A stretch of 64,000 bases of DNA from the NCBI RefSeq assembly GCF_040676675.1, contig NZ_JBFAPK010000001.1, forward strand, positions 310,001 to 374,000, given 5' to 3'. Source of the stretch: JBFAPK01 sp040676675. Lineage in GTDB: Bacteria > Actinomycetota > Actinomycetes > Mycobacteriales > Micromonosporaceae. The notes under the pieces are model-generated. The model made no database searches. It was given only the letters and a program-made list of their open reading frames with translations, and had not been told where the DNA came from. This document shows, one piece after another, positions 1-12,015 of this stretch (position 1 is the stretch's first letter; the number at the start of each line of letters is the position of its first letter). A program made the translations under genes and the position numbers.

Positions 1-1353
1 CGCGATCAAGCCGGAAAGCGAGACGTAACCCAGCGTGTCGGCGCCGATGGACCGGCGGATCCCCTCGTTGTCCAGCCCGTTGGCGAGCAGCTCGGCCCGG
101 GTGGCGAAGTCGATGCCGTAGAAGCACGGCCAGCTGACCGGCGGGGAGGAGATGCGTACGTGCACCTCCAGCGCGCCTGCCTCGCGCAGCATCCGGACGA
201 TGGCGCGCTGCGTGTTGCCCCGCACGATCGAGTCGTCGACCACCACGAGCCGCTTGCCACGTACGTTCTCGCGCAGCGGGTTCAGCTTGAGCCGGATGCC
301 GAGCTGGCGCAGCGTCTGCGAGGGCTGGATGAAGGTGCGGCCGACGTAGGCGTTCTTCATCAGCCCGGCGCCATAGGTGATCCCCGACTCCTCGGCGTAG
401 CCGATCGCGGCCGGCGTGCCGGACTCCGGCACCGGGATCACGAGATCCGCCTCGACCGGGTGCTCCTTGGCCAGCTGGCGGCCGATCTGCACCCGGGCGG
501 CGTGCACGTTGCGCCCGGCGATGGTGGCGTCCGGGCGGGCGATGTAGACGTACTCGAAGAGGCAGCCCTTCGGGTCCGGTACCGCGAACCGGGCCGAGCG
601 GAGGCCGTCCTCGTCGATCGCGAGCAGCTCGCCGGGCTCGATCTCGCGCACCACGCTGGCGCCGACGATGTCCAGGGCGGCGGTCTCGCTCGCCACCACC
701 CAGCCGCGCTCCAGCCGGCCGAGCACCAGCGGCCGTACGCCGTACGGGTCGCGGGCCGCGTAGAGGGTGGTCTCGTCCATGAAGACGAAGCTGAATGCGC
801 CGCGCAGCGTCGGCAGCACCTCCAGCGCGGCCGCCTCGACCGAGAGATCCGGCCGGCTGGCCAGCAGCGCCGTCACGAGGGCCGTGTCGGAGGTCGAGCC
901 GTCCGGGTCCATGCCGCGCGCGGCGGCCTCCCGCCCGAGTTCGGCGCTGTTGACCAGGTTGCCGTTGTGGGCCAGCGCGATCGTGGTGCCGGCGGTGGTG
1001 GCGCGGATGGTCGGCTGGGCGTTCTCCCAGGTCGAACCGCCGGTCGTGGAGTAGCGGGTGTGCCCGATCGCGAGGTGGCCGCGCAGGCTGGCCAGCGTGG
1101 GCTCGTCGAAGACCTGGGCGACCAGACCGAGATCCTTGTAGACCACGACGCTGGAACCGTCGCTGACCGCGATCCCGGCCGCCTCCTGCCCCCGGTGCTG
1201 GAGGGCATAAAGACCGAAATACGTGAGCTTCGCCACTTCCTCGCCCGGAGCCCAGACGCCGAACACGCCGCACTCGTCCTGCGGGCCGGGCTGTTGCGGG
1301 TCCAGGTCGTGGCTCAACCGCCCGTCACCTCGGGGCACCTGCCGCTCCCTCAT
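1..1353 (-). CDS. purF: Amidophosphoribosyltransferase (PurF), 3' end cut by window edge
   Basis: This enzyme catalyses the first committed step of de novo purine synthesis, making phosphoribosylamine from PRPP and glutamine. My translation of the minus strand from ATG 1353 runs open to base 1. A short propeptide of about 27 residues precedes the presumed nucleophile Cys28 in QDECGVFGVW, which is the class II glutamine amidotransferase N-terminus. LYALQHRGQEAAG and GHTRYSTTG follow, and the PRPP-binding loop VVVDDSIVRGNT lies in the second half. The C-terminus is outside the window. It is downstream of the small SCP-like gene on the same strand, with a gap of about 144 bp. Identification is secure; the start is the only ATG just ahead of the propeptide. 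Confidence 0.95.
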   Translation of the reverse strand, partial: MRERQVPRGDGRLSHDLDPQQPGPQDECGVFGVWAPGEEVAKLTYFGLYALQHRGQEAAGIAVSDGSSVVVYKDLGLVAQVFDEPTLASLRGHLAIGHTRYSTTGGSTWENAQPTIRATTAGTTIALAHNGNLVNSAELGREAAARGMDPDGSTSDTALVTALLASRPDLSVEAAALEVLPTLRGAFSFVFMDETTLYAARDPYGVRPLVLGRLERGWVVASETAALDIVGASVVREIEPGELLAIDEDGLRSARFAVPDPKGCLFEYVYIARPDATIAGRNVHAARVQIGRQLAKEHPVEADLVIPVPESGTPAAIGYAEESGITYGAGLMKNAYVGRTFIQPSQTLRQLGIRLKLNPLRENVRGKRLVVVDDSIVRGNTQRAIVRMLREAGALEVHVRISSPPVSWPCFYGIDFATRAELLANGLDNEGIRRSIGADTLGYVSLSGLIA

Positions 1354-1497
1354 GCTGTTCGGCTCAGATTCAACTGACTACTGGGGGTTCATCTGGGCTA
1401 CTGGGGTTCTAGCTGCTGGTGAACGCACACGTCCGTCGCGCAACAGTGTACGCGAGCCGCAGACTTACACCGAGAGCCACCTTTACGTAGCGCACCG

Positions 1498-1914
1498 TCA
1501 CTCGGAGTCGCGGGTCGGACCGGCGCGACCGGTTCCGTCGGTCGAGTGGCCGGTCCCGTCGGTCAGCGGGAGGTACGCGGCGAGGTCGGCGCGGATGCCG
1601 CTGACCCGTACCCGACCCGAGGCGACCGCGTCCGCCCAGGCCAGCCGCGCGGTGGCCAGCCGGACCCAGGTGACGGGGTCTGTTTCGACGACGTTCGGTG
1701 GCGTACCGCGGGTGTGTCGTGGCCCGGCGACGCACTGAACCGCACCGTAAGGTGGAACCCGCACCTCCACCGATCGGCCCGGCGCGCGCCGGGTCAGCTC
1801 CGTAAGCAGGGCACGGACCGCGTCCCGCAGCAGCTTGACCTCGGGGGCACCCCCCGAGTCGAGCACCGCCAGCACGGCGTCGAGAGCTGAGGACTTATTG
1901 TGCGGAGAGGACAC
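1498..1914 (-). CDS. Sterol-carrier-family-like small protein upstream of purF
   Basis: About 138 residues read from GTG 1914. The core (ALDAVLAVLDSGG, LLRDAVRALLTEL, then VEVRVPPYGAVQC and TDPVTWVRLATARLAWADAV) resembles the small 'sterol carrier family' proteins that commonly precede purF in Micromonosporaceae. The family assignment comes from memory of that context, not from a search. There is no signal peptide and no membrane segment. An upstream ATG near 2082 would overlap the divergent gene's coding start, so the GTG was preferred although no strong Shine-Dalgarno sequence is visible. It may be co-transcribed with purF. Its role in purine synthesis, if any, is unknown. Confidence 0.75.
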   Translation of the reverse strand: MSSPHNKSSALDAVLAVLDSGGAPEVKLLRDAVRALLTELTRRAPGRSVEVRVPPYGAVQCVAGPRHTRGTPPNVVETDPVTWVRLATARLAWADAVASGRVRVSGIRADLAAYLPLTDGTGHSTDGTGRAGPTRDSE

Positions 1915-1991
1915 ATCCGGACGATACGACTCGCAGGTGTGGCAATTGGCGCTGCCCCTGGGTCGCGCGGATCCGTCCGGACAAGGCATAG

Positions 1992-2020
1992 TTGCCGACG
2001 GTGTACTCGTACGGTAGTGA
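1992..2020 (+). promoter_or_regulatory. Weak candidate promoter for the membrane protein at 2071
   Basis: TTGCCG at 1992-1997 and TAGTGA at 2015-2020 are separated by 17 bp, about 50 bp ahead of the GTG start. The -35 is good and the -10 is only fair. It lies in the divergent region between this gene and the SCP-like gene. Confidence 0.3.
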
Positions 2021-2070
2021 TTTCCGGCCACAGAAGCGTAGCCGGAAATCCAGCCCGGAAGGCGGTGGAC

Positions 2071-4071
2071 GTGGCAACACACCGAAAAGCCTGGCGGCAG
2101 CGGGCCGGTGTGGTCGTAGCGCTGGCTGCTAGCGCCCTACTCGCCGTACCGGCCACACCAGCGATGGCCGCGCCCAGCATCACTGATGTCTCGGCCTCAC
2201 CGAGCCAGGTGGAGTTCGGCGGGACGGTCGAGGTGAGCTACACCGTCGACGCCGACGGCGGATCGCCCGACATCTCGGTCAGCTCCAGCAACTCGAAGCT
2301 GGCTTGCACCGCCAGATGTCAGGTCCAGTCGGCTGGCTCGGGCACGAAGACCGCGACCTTCAAATACAGCACGGCGGCCAGCTCCAACGAGACCGCCACC
2401 ATCACCGTCAAGGCAGAGGGCCTCCTCGGCGGCCCTCCGAAAACCGCGACGGTGACGCTAATCGCCAAGCAGCAGGCGCCGCAGACGGTGGCCGAGGTGT
2501 CGGGCAAGGTGGTCGACTCGTCCGGTGCGGCGGTCTCCGGCGCCAGCGTGGCGCTCAACGACGGCCAACACCAGCCGATCCTCATGACCACGGGTGGCAG
2601 CGGCACCTTCAAGTTCACCGGCACCGCCAGCAACCCGATCTCGCCAGGACAACTCGTGATCGGCGCGCGGAAGGGCAGCAGCCCGACCAAGAGCCTCCAG
2701 ATCAACGCGAACGCCGGGCAACGGATCACCGGCCAGGTGATCCGGCTGGCCATCTCGCCCTCCCCGTCCGCCTCGGCCGCCGCGACGGAGGACGAGGTCG
2801 TCCCGACCGAGGACGAGGCCCTCCCGTCGGACGACGGCTCGGCGGCCGACGGCGCCACCCCCTCCGCCGGCGCGCAGACCCCGGCGAGCAACGAGGGCTC
2901 CGGCGGCATGGCCTGGCTGCTCATCGTCCTCGGCGGCCTGCTGGTCGCGCTCGGTGTCGGCGCCATCGTCCTGCTCTGGATGCGCCGCAAGGAGAACAAC
3001 GAGGACGACGACGAGGACGACGACGACGGCAACAACGCTGGTGGTGGCGGCGGCCGTGGCTACCGGGGCGGCGACGCCACCCGGGTGGCGAACCGGGCCG
3101 GCGCGGGTGCCGACGCCACCATGGTCGCCGGGCCGTCGCTGGCCGACGCGCCGACGATGATGCACAACCGCCCGCTCGTCGACGACGAGTTCCCCGACCC
3201 GTACGGCGCGCCGCTGCCGCCCCAGGGCGGTCCGCAGGGGCCGGCGTACGGCGGCGCCCAGCAGGGCGGCTGGGACGACGGCGGGTACGGCAACGCCGGC
3301 GCCCCCACCCAGCCCGACTACGCCGCCGGCGGCGGCTACGGCAATGCGCCCTCCTCCGGCGGCCCGTACGGCAACGCGCCGGGCTCCGGGGCCGGCTACG
3401 GCGCCCCGGGCGGCGGCTACGGCAACGCGCCCTCCTCCGGCGGCCCGTACGGCAACGCGCCGGGCTCGGGCGCCGGCTACGGCGGCGGCCGGGACTACGG
3501 CGCACCCGCCGGGGCGGCCTCGGGCGGCTACCCGGGTGGCGGCGCCGGCGGCGGGTACGGCGACCAGCGGTACGACGAGCCCACCGGCCGCTACACCGGC
3601 GGCGGCGCGGAGGAGTACGCGCCTCCGGCCGACCCGTACGAGACCAGCTACGGCCAGCCCGGATCGTCGCGCGGCTACGGCGACGCCGGCAGCGGCGGCG
3701 GTGGGTACGACCAGCCCAACGCGGGCGGCGGCTACGGCCAGCAGGGCGGCGGCGGGTACGGCGGCGCGCCGAGTGCCGGCGGCGGCTACGAGGCCGGCGA
3801 CGGGTACGGCCAGCAGGGCGGCGGCGGGTACGGCGACCAGCGGTACGACCAGCCCAGCGCCGGCGGCGGGTACGACGCCCAGGGCGGCGGCTACGGCCGG
3901 GTCCCCGAGCAGCGTGGCGACGGCTACGGGCAGCAGGGCGGGGGCGGGTACGGCCAGCAGGGCGGCGGCTACTACGACGACCAGCGGGATGCCGACGACC
4001 GGACCCGGGTCGACGGGCCACCGCCGCAGAGCCGCTCCGGCCGGCGTACCGTCGACTGGCTGGACGACTGA
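2071..4071 (+). CDS. Membrane-anchored protein with extracellular Ig/CarboxypepD-like domain and long Gly/Tyr-rich cytoplasmic tail
   Basis: 666 residues. The GTG at 2071 is preceded by GGAAGG about 8 nt upstream and opens a clear signal peptide (basic start, ALAASALLAVPATPAMA). Residues ~34-140 look like a beta-sandwich. Residues ~150-220 (GKVVDSSGAAVSGASVAL) match the carboxypeptidase-regulatory-like fold. An acidic Ser/Pro linker follows, then one membrane helix (~280-306) ending in RRK and a run of Asp/Glu. The cytoplasmic part has DATRV and DATMV motifs, then about 240 residues of GGGYG, GYGQQGGGGYG and PYGNAP repeats, and ends RTRVDG...RTVDWLDD. I do not know its function. The short Thr-Val motifs would suit Ser/Thr kinase phosphorylation and FHA binding, but that is inference. 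Confidence 0.85.
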   Translation: MATHRKAWRQRAGVVVALAASALLAVPATPAMAAPSITDVSASPSQVEFGGTVEVSYTVDADGGSPDISVSSSNSKLACTARCQVQSAGSGTKTATFKYSTAASSNETATITVKAEGLLGGPPKTATVTLIAKQQAPQTVAEVSGKVVDSSGAAVSGASVALNDGQHQPILMTTGGSGTFKFTGTASNPISPGQLVIGARKGSSPTKSLQINANAGQRITGQVIRLAISPSPSASAAATEDEVVPTEDEALPSDDGSAADGATPSAGAQTPASNEGSGGMAWLLIVLGGLLVALGVGAIVLLWMRRKENNEDDDEDDDDGNNAGGGGGRGYRGGDATRVANRAGAGADATMVAGPSLADAPTMMHNRPLVDDEFPDPYGAPLPPQGGPQGPAYGGAQQGGWDDGGYGNAGAPTQPDYAAGGGYGNAPSSGGPYGNAPGSGAGYGAPGGGYGNAPSSGGPYGNAPGSGAGYGGGRDYGAPAGAASGGYPGGGAGGGYGDQRYDEPTGRYTGGGAEEYAPPADPYETSYGQPGSSRGYGDAGSGGGGYDQPNAGGGYGQQGGGGYGGAPSAGGGYEAGDGYGQQGGGGYGDQRYDQPSAGGGYDAQGGGYGRVPEQRGDGYGQQGGGGYGQQGGGYYDDQRDADDRTRVDGPPPQSRSGRRTVDWLDD

Positions 4072-4450
4072 ACACTCGCGCGAACAGAACCTCCGATGGG
4101 GTGACCGGGCTTTCCGGTCACCCCATCGCCGTCTCGGCCGCCGTGCGGTGGCGGGTCGTCCCGGCAACCGGTGGCGGTCCGGCCGGGTGTGGTCCGGAGC
4201 CGGTCGGGCCGCACGACCACGCGGTGGTGCTGAACCCGAACCACCAGGCCGCCGACCGCGCGGCCCCGGTCGTGCCCCGGGTCGTGGCCGAGGCGCTGCC
4301 GGCACGGGCCGCCGGAACTGGCAGCTTCTCCCCGTCCACCCGGGCCGGCGCGTCGGTAGCTTTCCTCCGGACCCGGCTGCCCCGGCCGGTCGGTCCCGGG
4401 TGGACCGTCCACCGTGGCGCGCCGGTCAGACAGGGGGAGGCGAGACCGGA
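4072..4450. other. Non-coding gap between membrane protein and SGNH gene
   Basis: 379 bp. It holds the hairpin at 4094-4128 and, at its right end, GGGGGAGG just before the next start. The rest is GC-rich without a frame I would call a gene, although long shadow frames run through it. Confidence 0.6.
4094..4128 (+). terminator. Strong hairpin terminator
   Basis: A perfect 15-bp inverted repeat (4094-4108 with 4114-4128) with a 5-nt loop lies 23 bp after the membrane-protein stop. There is no T-tract, as is usual in high-GC actinobacteria. Confidence 0.8.
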
Positions 4451-7216
4451 ATGTCGCAGATCTTGAGCCCGGCCCGTCGGCCGTACGCCGGCGTCACCGC
4501 GCTGGCGCTGGCCGCGACGCTGGCCGTGCCGGGCGCGGCCGGTGCCGCCCCGCCGGACGGCCCGTCCGGCCCCGGTCGCCCGGCCGCCGCGAGCGCCGCC
4601 AACGCGGACGGCTCCCGGGCCACGGCGAACTCCGGCGCCACGAACGGCGCCAGCGTCACTGCCGGCGCCGACGTCACCGCCGACGCCGGGCAGCGGCTCG
4701 GCAGCGACCAGGCGATGTACCCGCGCGCGATCAGGCTGGAGCACTCCGGCGCCGCCAACGGCTCGCTCGTCGCCAGCGTCTCGACCTCCTCGTCCGGCGG
4801 GGTCACCGACTCGGTCGCCTTCTTCGAGAGCGCGGACGCGGGAGCGAGCTTCCAGCGCGTCGGCACCCTCAGCGACCCGCAGGCCGCGCAGGGGCGCGGC
4901 TCCTGCTGCGGGAGCCTCTTCGAGCTGCCGCGACAGCTCGGTACGCAGCCCGCCGGGACCCTGCTCTACGCCACCACGGTCGGCCTGCCGGACGCCCCGG
5001 GCCGGGTACCCGAGATCCGGGTCTGGAGCAGCACCGACCGGGCCCGCAGCTGGCGCTACCTGTCGAGCTGCGCGAGCGCGCCCAGCACCGTGCCGGCCGG
5101 ACGCGGGCTCTGGGAGCCGGAGCTCTCCGTCGACGCCCGCGGCTACCTCAACTGCTACTACTCCGACGACGCCCGGCCCGGTTCCGGGTACGACCAGGTT
5201 CTCGCCGTCGTGACCTCCACCGACGGCGGCGCGAGTTGGAGCGGCCCGCGCGACGTGGTGGCGATCCCGAGCACGGCCACGACGAGCTACCGGCCGGGCA
5301 TGGCCGGGGTACGCCAGCTTCCGAACGGCAGCTACTTCATGTCGTACGAGGTCTGCGGCAGCGGCCTGCCCGACTCCTGTGTGGTGCGATACCGCACCTC
5401 GGCGGATGGCTGGAACTGGGGCGACCCCGGCGATCCCGGTACGGTGACGCAGACCGTCGGCGGGCGGCGCCTCTTCCACGCCCCCACCGTCGCCTGGGCG
5501 CCCGGCGGCGGCCCGAACGGCCGCATCCTGCTGATCGGCGGCCTCGTGAAAGACGCCACCGGCCGGATCATGCGCCCGAACAGCGGCTCGACCGTCCTCG
5601 TCAACACCGCGAACGGCGCCGGCGCCTGGTCCGAGGTGGACGCCCCGGTCACCGTCGAGTTCTCGCCCGAGCCGGACCACGAGGAGATCGTCTGTAGCAA
5701 CTACAGCTCCAGCCTCGTACCGTCGGCCGACGGTACCCGGGTGTTGGAGCTGGCGACCCGACGGCAGGCCGACGGGACCTGTGCCGCGTTCTTCGCCACC
5801 GGCCCGGCCACCGCCACCCCCACCTCGCTGGCGGCCACCCGCACCTACCGCCTGCGCGCGGCGGTCAGCGGCCACTGCCTCGACGTCACCGGGGGCTCCG
5901 TCACCTCAGGCACCAAGCTCCAGCAGTGGAACTGCAACTCGCTCGACCCGCAGAACTGGAAGGTCACCGCCGTCGCCGGCGGCTACCTCACCCTCACGAG
6001 CGAACAGAGCGGCATGTGCCTCGACGTGCCCGGCAGCTCCACCACCAACGGCGTACGCCTCCAGCAGTGGACCTGCAACAACACCAGGGCGCAGCAGTGG
6101 CGGGCGGTGAGCGTGGGGCGGGACGCGTACACGATCGTCTCCGCGGTCAGCGGGCTCTGCCTGGACGTCGCCGACGCCTCCACGGCGCCCGCCGCCGCCG
6201 TGCGGCAGTGGACCTGCGACGGCACCAGGGGACAGCTCTGGGACGCCGAGCGGGCGCTGACCGTACTGCCGCTGGGCGACTCGATCACGGACGGGCTGGA
6301 CGGTACCGGTGGCTACCGGGCCGACCTCTGGCAGCTGTTCCGGGCCGACGGCGGCTACGTCGACTTCGTGGGCTCGCAGTTCGCCGGCCCCGAGCGGCTG
6401 GGCGACCGGGACCACGAGGGGCATCCGGGCTGGCGCATCGACCAGATCGACGCCCAGGCCACCGCCTGGATGACGAGCTACCAGCCGGACGTGGTGCTGC
6501 TGCACGTCGGCACCAACGACGTGATCCAGAACTACGCGCCGAGCCAGGCGCCGAGCCGGCTCTCGGCCCTCGTCGACCACCTCGGCGCGGCGGTGCCCGC
6601 CGCCGACATCCTTGTCTCGACCATCGTGCCCTTCGCGGACGCGCCACGGGAGGCGCTGACCCGGGCCTACAACGCCACGATCCCGCCGATGGTGGCCGCC
6701 AAGGCCGGCGCTGGCAAGCGCGTCCGCCTGGTGGACCTGCACGCCGCCCTCACCCCGGCCGACCTGCTCGCCGACGGGGTGCACCCGTCCAACGGCGGAT
6801 ACTCCAAGATGGCCGTCGCCTGGTACGCGGCGCTGACCGGCCGGGTGACCAGCCGTACCGAGGCCGAGAGCGGTACGAACACGCTCGTCGACGCGGTCAC
6901 CGTCGCCACCGTCAACGCGTCGGGGAACCTGAAGGTGGGCCACCTCGACAACCCGGGCAGCTACCTCGAATTCACCGTCACCGCCACCCAGCGCCGGACG
7001 TACCGGATGTACGTGCGGGCCGCCAACGGCACGGAGACGCCGTGCGGACACGCGGTGACCGTGAACGGGTCGGCGCCCCGGCGGGTGAGCTACCCGAACT
7101 ACGGCTGGGACCAGTGGGCCGTGGTCGCCGTGAACGTCGCGCTGCACCCCGGTACGAACACGATCCGGTTCGCCCACGACACCTGCTACGCCGAGTTGGA
7201 CGCCGTGAATCTGTGA
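4451..7216 (+). CDS. Secreted multidomain carbohydrate esterase: sialidase-like propeller, ricin-B lectin, SGNH hydrolase, C-terminal CBM
   Basis: 921 residues from ATG 4451 (GGGGGAGG upstream). Residues 1-32 are a signal peptide. Residues ~80-455 form a BNR/Asp-box propeller (STDGGASW; also LWEPELS, YYSDD and RPGMAGVRQLPNGSYFMSYE, which recall GH93 exo-arabinanases as well as sialidases). Residues ~462-600 are a ricin-B trefoil with three CLDV/QQW repeats. Residues ~602-800 are an SGNH/GDSL hydrolase with GDSITDG (Ser611), GTND (Asn689) and DGVHPS (Asp775, His778). Residues ~804-921 are a CBM6/35-like sandwich beginning TEAESG. All lie in one frame. Likely role: extracellular binding and de-esterification or cleavage of plant or bacterial glycans. 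Which propeller activity applies is open. Confidence 0.9.
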   Translation: MSQILSPARRPYAGVTALALAATLAVPGAAGAAPPDGPSGPGRPAAASAANADGSRATANSGATNGASVTAGADVTADAGQRLGSDQAMYPRAIRLEHSGAANGSLVASVSTSSSGGVTDSVAFFESADAGASFQRVGTLSDPQAAQGRGSCCGSLFELPRQLGTQPAGTLLYATTVGLPDAPGRVPEIRVWSSTDRARSWRYLSSCASAPSTVPAGRGLWEPELSVDARGYLNCYYSDDARPGSGYDQVLAVVTSTDGGASWSGPRDVVAIPSTATTSYRPGMAGVRQLPNGSYFMSYEVCGSGLPDSCVVRYRTSADGWNWGDPGDPGTVTQTVGGRRLFHAPTVAWAPGGGPNGRILLIGGLVKDATGRIMRPNSGSTVLVNTANGAGAWSEVDAPVTVEFSPEPDHEEIVCSNYSSSLVPSADGTRVLELATRRQADGTCAAFFATGPATATPTSLAATRTYRLRAAVSGHCLDVTGGSVTSGTKLQQWNCNSLDPQNWKVTAVAGGYLTLTSEQSGMCLDVPGSSTTNGVRLQQWTCNNTRAQQWRAVSVGRDAYTIVSAVSGLCLDVADASTAPAAAVRQWTCDGTRGQLWDAERALTVLPLGDSITDGLDGTGGYRADLWQLFRADGGYVDFVGSQFAGPERLGDRDHEGHPGWRIDQIDAQATAWMTSYQPDVVLLHVGTNDVIQNYAPSQAPSRLSALVDHLGAAVPAADILVSTIVPFADAPREALTRAYNATIPPMVAAKAGAGKRVRLVDLHAALTPADLLADGVHPSNGGYSKMAVAWYAALTGRVTSRTEAESGTNTLVDAVTVATVNASGNLKVGHLDNPGSYLEFTVTATQRRTYRMYVRAANGTETPCGHAVTVNGSAPRRVSYPNYGWDQWAVVAVNVALHPGTNTIRFAHDTCYAELDAVNL

Positions 7217-7249
7217 CCCCCGCGCGGGCCGGTACGCGATGATGTCGCG

Positions 7250-8149
7250 ATGCGGACACCTCCGGCGGACATCGCCAGCGACGCCGAGCTGGTGGCGCGA
7301 CTGGTCGAGGCGCAGCATCCGGACCTGGCCGGCCCGCTGACCCAGGTGGGCAACGGCTGGGACAACGCCGTCTACCGGCTCGGCGACGAGTACTGCGTAC
7401 GCCTGCCGCGCCGGCGGGTGGCGGTCGAACTGGTCCTGAACGAGCAGCGCTGGCTGCCGCGGCTCGCCCGCCGGCTGAACGTACCGGTGCCGGAGCCGGT
7501 ACGCGTCGGCGAGCCGTCCGACGGCTATCCCTGGCCCTGGACGATCACGCGCTGGCACGCCGGCCGGACCGCCGCCGACGTACCGCCGGTCGGGCGCGAC
7601 GATCTCGCCCCCGGGCTGGCGGAGTTCATGGCCCGGCTGCACGTGCCGGCCCCGTCGGACGCCCCGCGCAACCCCGTCCGGGGCGTACCGCTGGCCGACC
7701 GTGGCCCGGCCGTCGCGGAGCGCCTCGCCTCCGGACTGCTGCCGCACTCCGACGAGCTGCACGGGCTCTGGGAACGGCTGGTGGCGGCGCCGCCCTGGAC
7801 CGGCCCCACGCTCTGGCTGCACGGCGATCCGCACCCGGCGAACCTGCTGCTGCGGTACGACCCGGAGAACGGCCGGGCCGGGCTGGCCGCCGTACTCGAC
7901 TTCGGCGACCTCACCGGCGGCGATCCGGCCACCGACCTCGCCGCCGCCTGGATGGTCTTCGGTCCGGCCGGCCGTGCCGCGTTCCGGGACCGCCTGGACC
8001 GGCTCGCCGCCGTCGACCGGCAGACCTGGGACCGGGCCCGGGGCTGGGCGTTGAACATCGGCAGCGCGATAGCGGTCCACTCGCACGACAATCCGGAGAT
8101 GGCCGCGATCGGCCGGCACGCGCTGGAGCAGGTGCTCCTGGAGCCCTGA
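7250..8149 (+). CDS. Aminoglycoside phosphotransferase (APH) family protein
   Basis: 299 residues with the protein-kinase-like APH fold. NGWDNAVYRLG and the following YCVRLPRR form the nucleotide-binding N-lobe. WLHGDPHPANLLL is the catalytic loop (Brenner motif, Asp and Asn), and VLDFGDL supplies the metal-binding Asp. The length is normal for the family. These proteins often phosphorylate small molecules other than aminoglycosides, so the substrate is not known. It starts 33 bp after the SGNH gene and may be weakly co-transcribed. It converges with comB, only 9 bp from that gene's stop. Confidence 0.88.
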   Translation: MRTPPADIASDAELVARLVEAQHPDLAGPLTQVGNGWDNAVYRLGDEYCVRLPRRRVAVELVLNEQRWLPRLARRLNVPVPEPVRVGEPSDGYPWPWTITRWHAGRTAADVPPVGRDDLAPGLAEFMARLHVPAPSDAPRNPVRGVPLADRGPAVAERLASGLLPHSDELHGLWERLVAAPPWTGPTLWLHGDPHPANLLLRYDPENGRAGLAAVLDFGDLTGGDPATDLAAAWMVFGPAGRAAFRDRLDRLAAVDRQTWDRARGWALNIGSAIAVHSHDNPEMAAIGRHALEQVLLEP

Positions 8150-8158
8150 ACGGCAGGG

Positions 8159-8914
8159 TCAGCCGGCGGAGAAGACACCGTTGGTGAGGACGGGCACCAC
8201 CCGCGAGACGCCCAGTTGCACGGCCAGCTCGACGTCGCCCGCGTAGCCCCGCTCGACCAGTTCCCGCCCGGAGACGCAGGCCCGTACCGCCGCCGGCACG
8301 TCACCGGCGCTGGCGAGCGTGGCCAGCGCCATCGCCGCCTCGACCGAGAGCCCGCCCGGTACCCCGGACAGCGCGTCGAGCACCGCCGCCGCCCCGAGCA
8401 GGTCCTCCACGCAGGGGCGCAGCGAGCCGTCGGGCCAGCGCTCCCCCGCCGCGATCACCCCGACCGGGGCCTGCGACGTGCCGTACCCCTGGCGGCGCAG
8501 CCAGCCCCCGACGGCGGGCGCGTTGCGCAGGCTGGCCGCGACCACCGGTACGCCGGTGGTGCTGGCCGCCGCGCAGATGGCGGAGCCGTTCGGCGAGGGC
8601 AGTACCAGGTCGTCCACGACCGGCGCGGTGCTCAGCGCCGCCGGCGAGAGCGACCAGGGGTGTTCCCGCGTGACCGCGGCCCGGCCGACGGCCGCTACCG
8701 CCCCCAGCCGCTGGGCGTACTCGGCCGCCTGGGCGCCCCAGGGGAACGGGTGCACCCGCATCCCCCGGCCGACCGCGACATCCACCGACGTGGTGAACGA
8801 GAGCACGTCGACGACGACCAGCGCCGCACAGACGCGCCCCAGCTCCGTGGCGCCGACGAGACCCCACTCGAAGCGGGCTCCCGCCCCGGGCTGGCCCTGG
8901 ATCGCGGCGACCAA
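8159..8914 (-). CDS. 2-phosphosulfolactate phosphatase (ComB) family protein
   Basis: About 251 residues. FEWGLVGA at the N-terminus, then VVVDVLSFTTSVDVAVGRG, DDLVLPSPNGSAIC and VVPVLTNGVFSAG match the ComB family, whose known members dephosphorylate phosphosulfolactate in coenzyme M synthesis. Actinobacteria do not use coenzyme M, so the physiological substrate is probably different. I chose TTG 8914, five bases past the purL stop. An ATG at 8977 would add 21 residues that overlap the purL coding tail by 59 bp and look like out-of-frame shadow. It is the last gene of the purSQL run and probably translationally coupled to purL. Confidence 0.82.
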   Translation of the reverse strand: MVAAIQGQPGAGARFEWGLVGATELGRVCAALVVVDVLSFTTSVDVAVGRGMRVHPFPWGAQAAEYAQRLGAVAAVGRAAVTREHPWSLSPAALSTAPVVDDLVLPSPNGSAICAAASTTGVPVVAASLRNAPAVGGWLRRQGYGTSQAPVGVIAAGERWPDGSLRPCVEDLLGAAAVLDALSGVPGGLSVEAAMALATLASAGDVPAAVRACVSGRELVERGYAGDVELAVQLGVSRVVPVLTNGVFSAG

Positions 8915-8918
8915 CGCC

Positions 8919-11951
<3,033 letters not shown>

Positions 11952-12015
11952 GACGTCTCCTCGCTGCACTCGTCGCCATGACGTCGAGGGTGGAACCGGT
12001 CGGTGGCCGCACCGG

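Noticed and set aside
2304..4466. Long open frames on both strands across the Gly/Tyr-rich gene (for example 2304-4466 and 2458-4305)
   Set aside because: They are Arg/Gly/Pro shadow translations of GC-rich repeats without family signatures or start signals.
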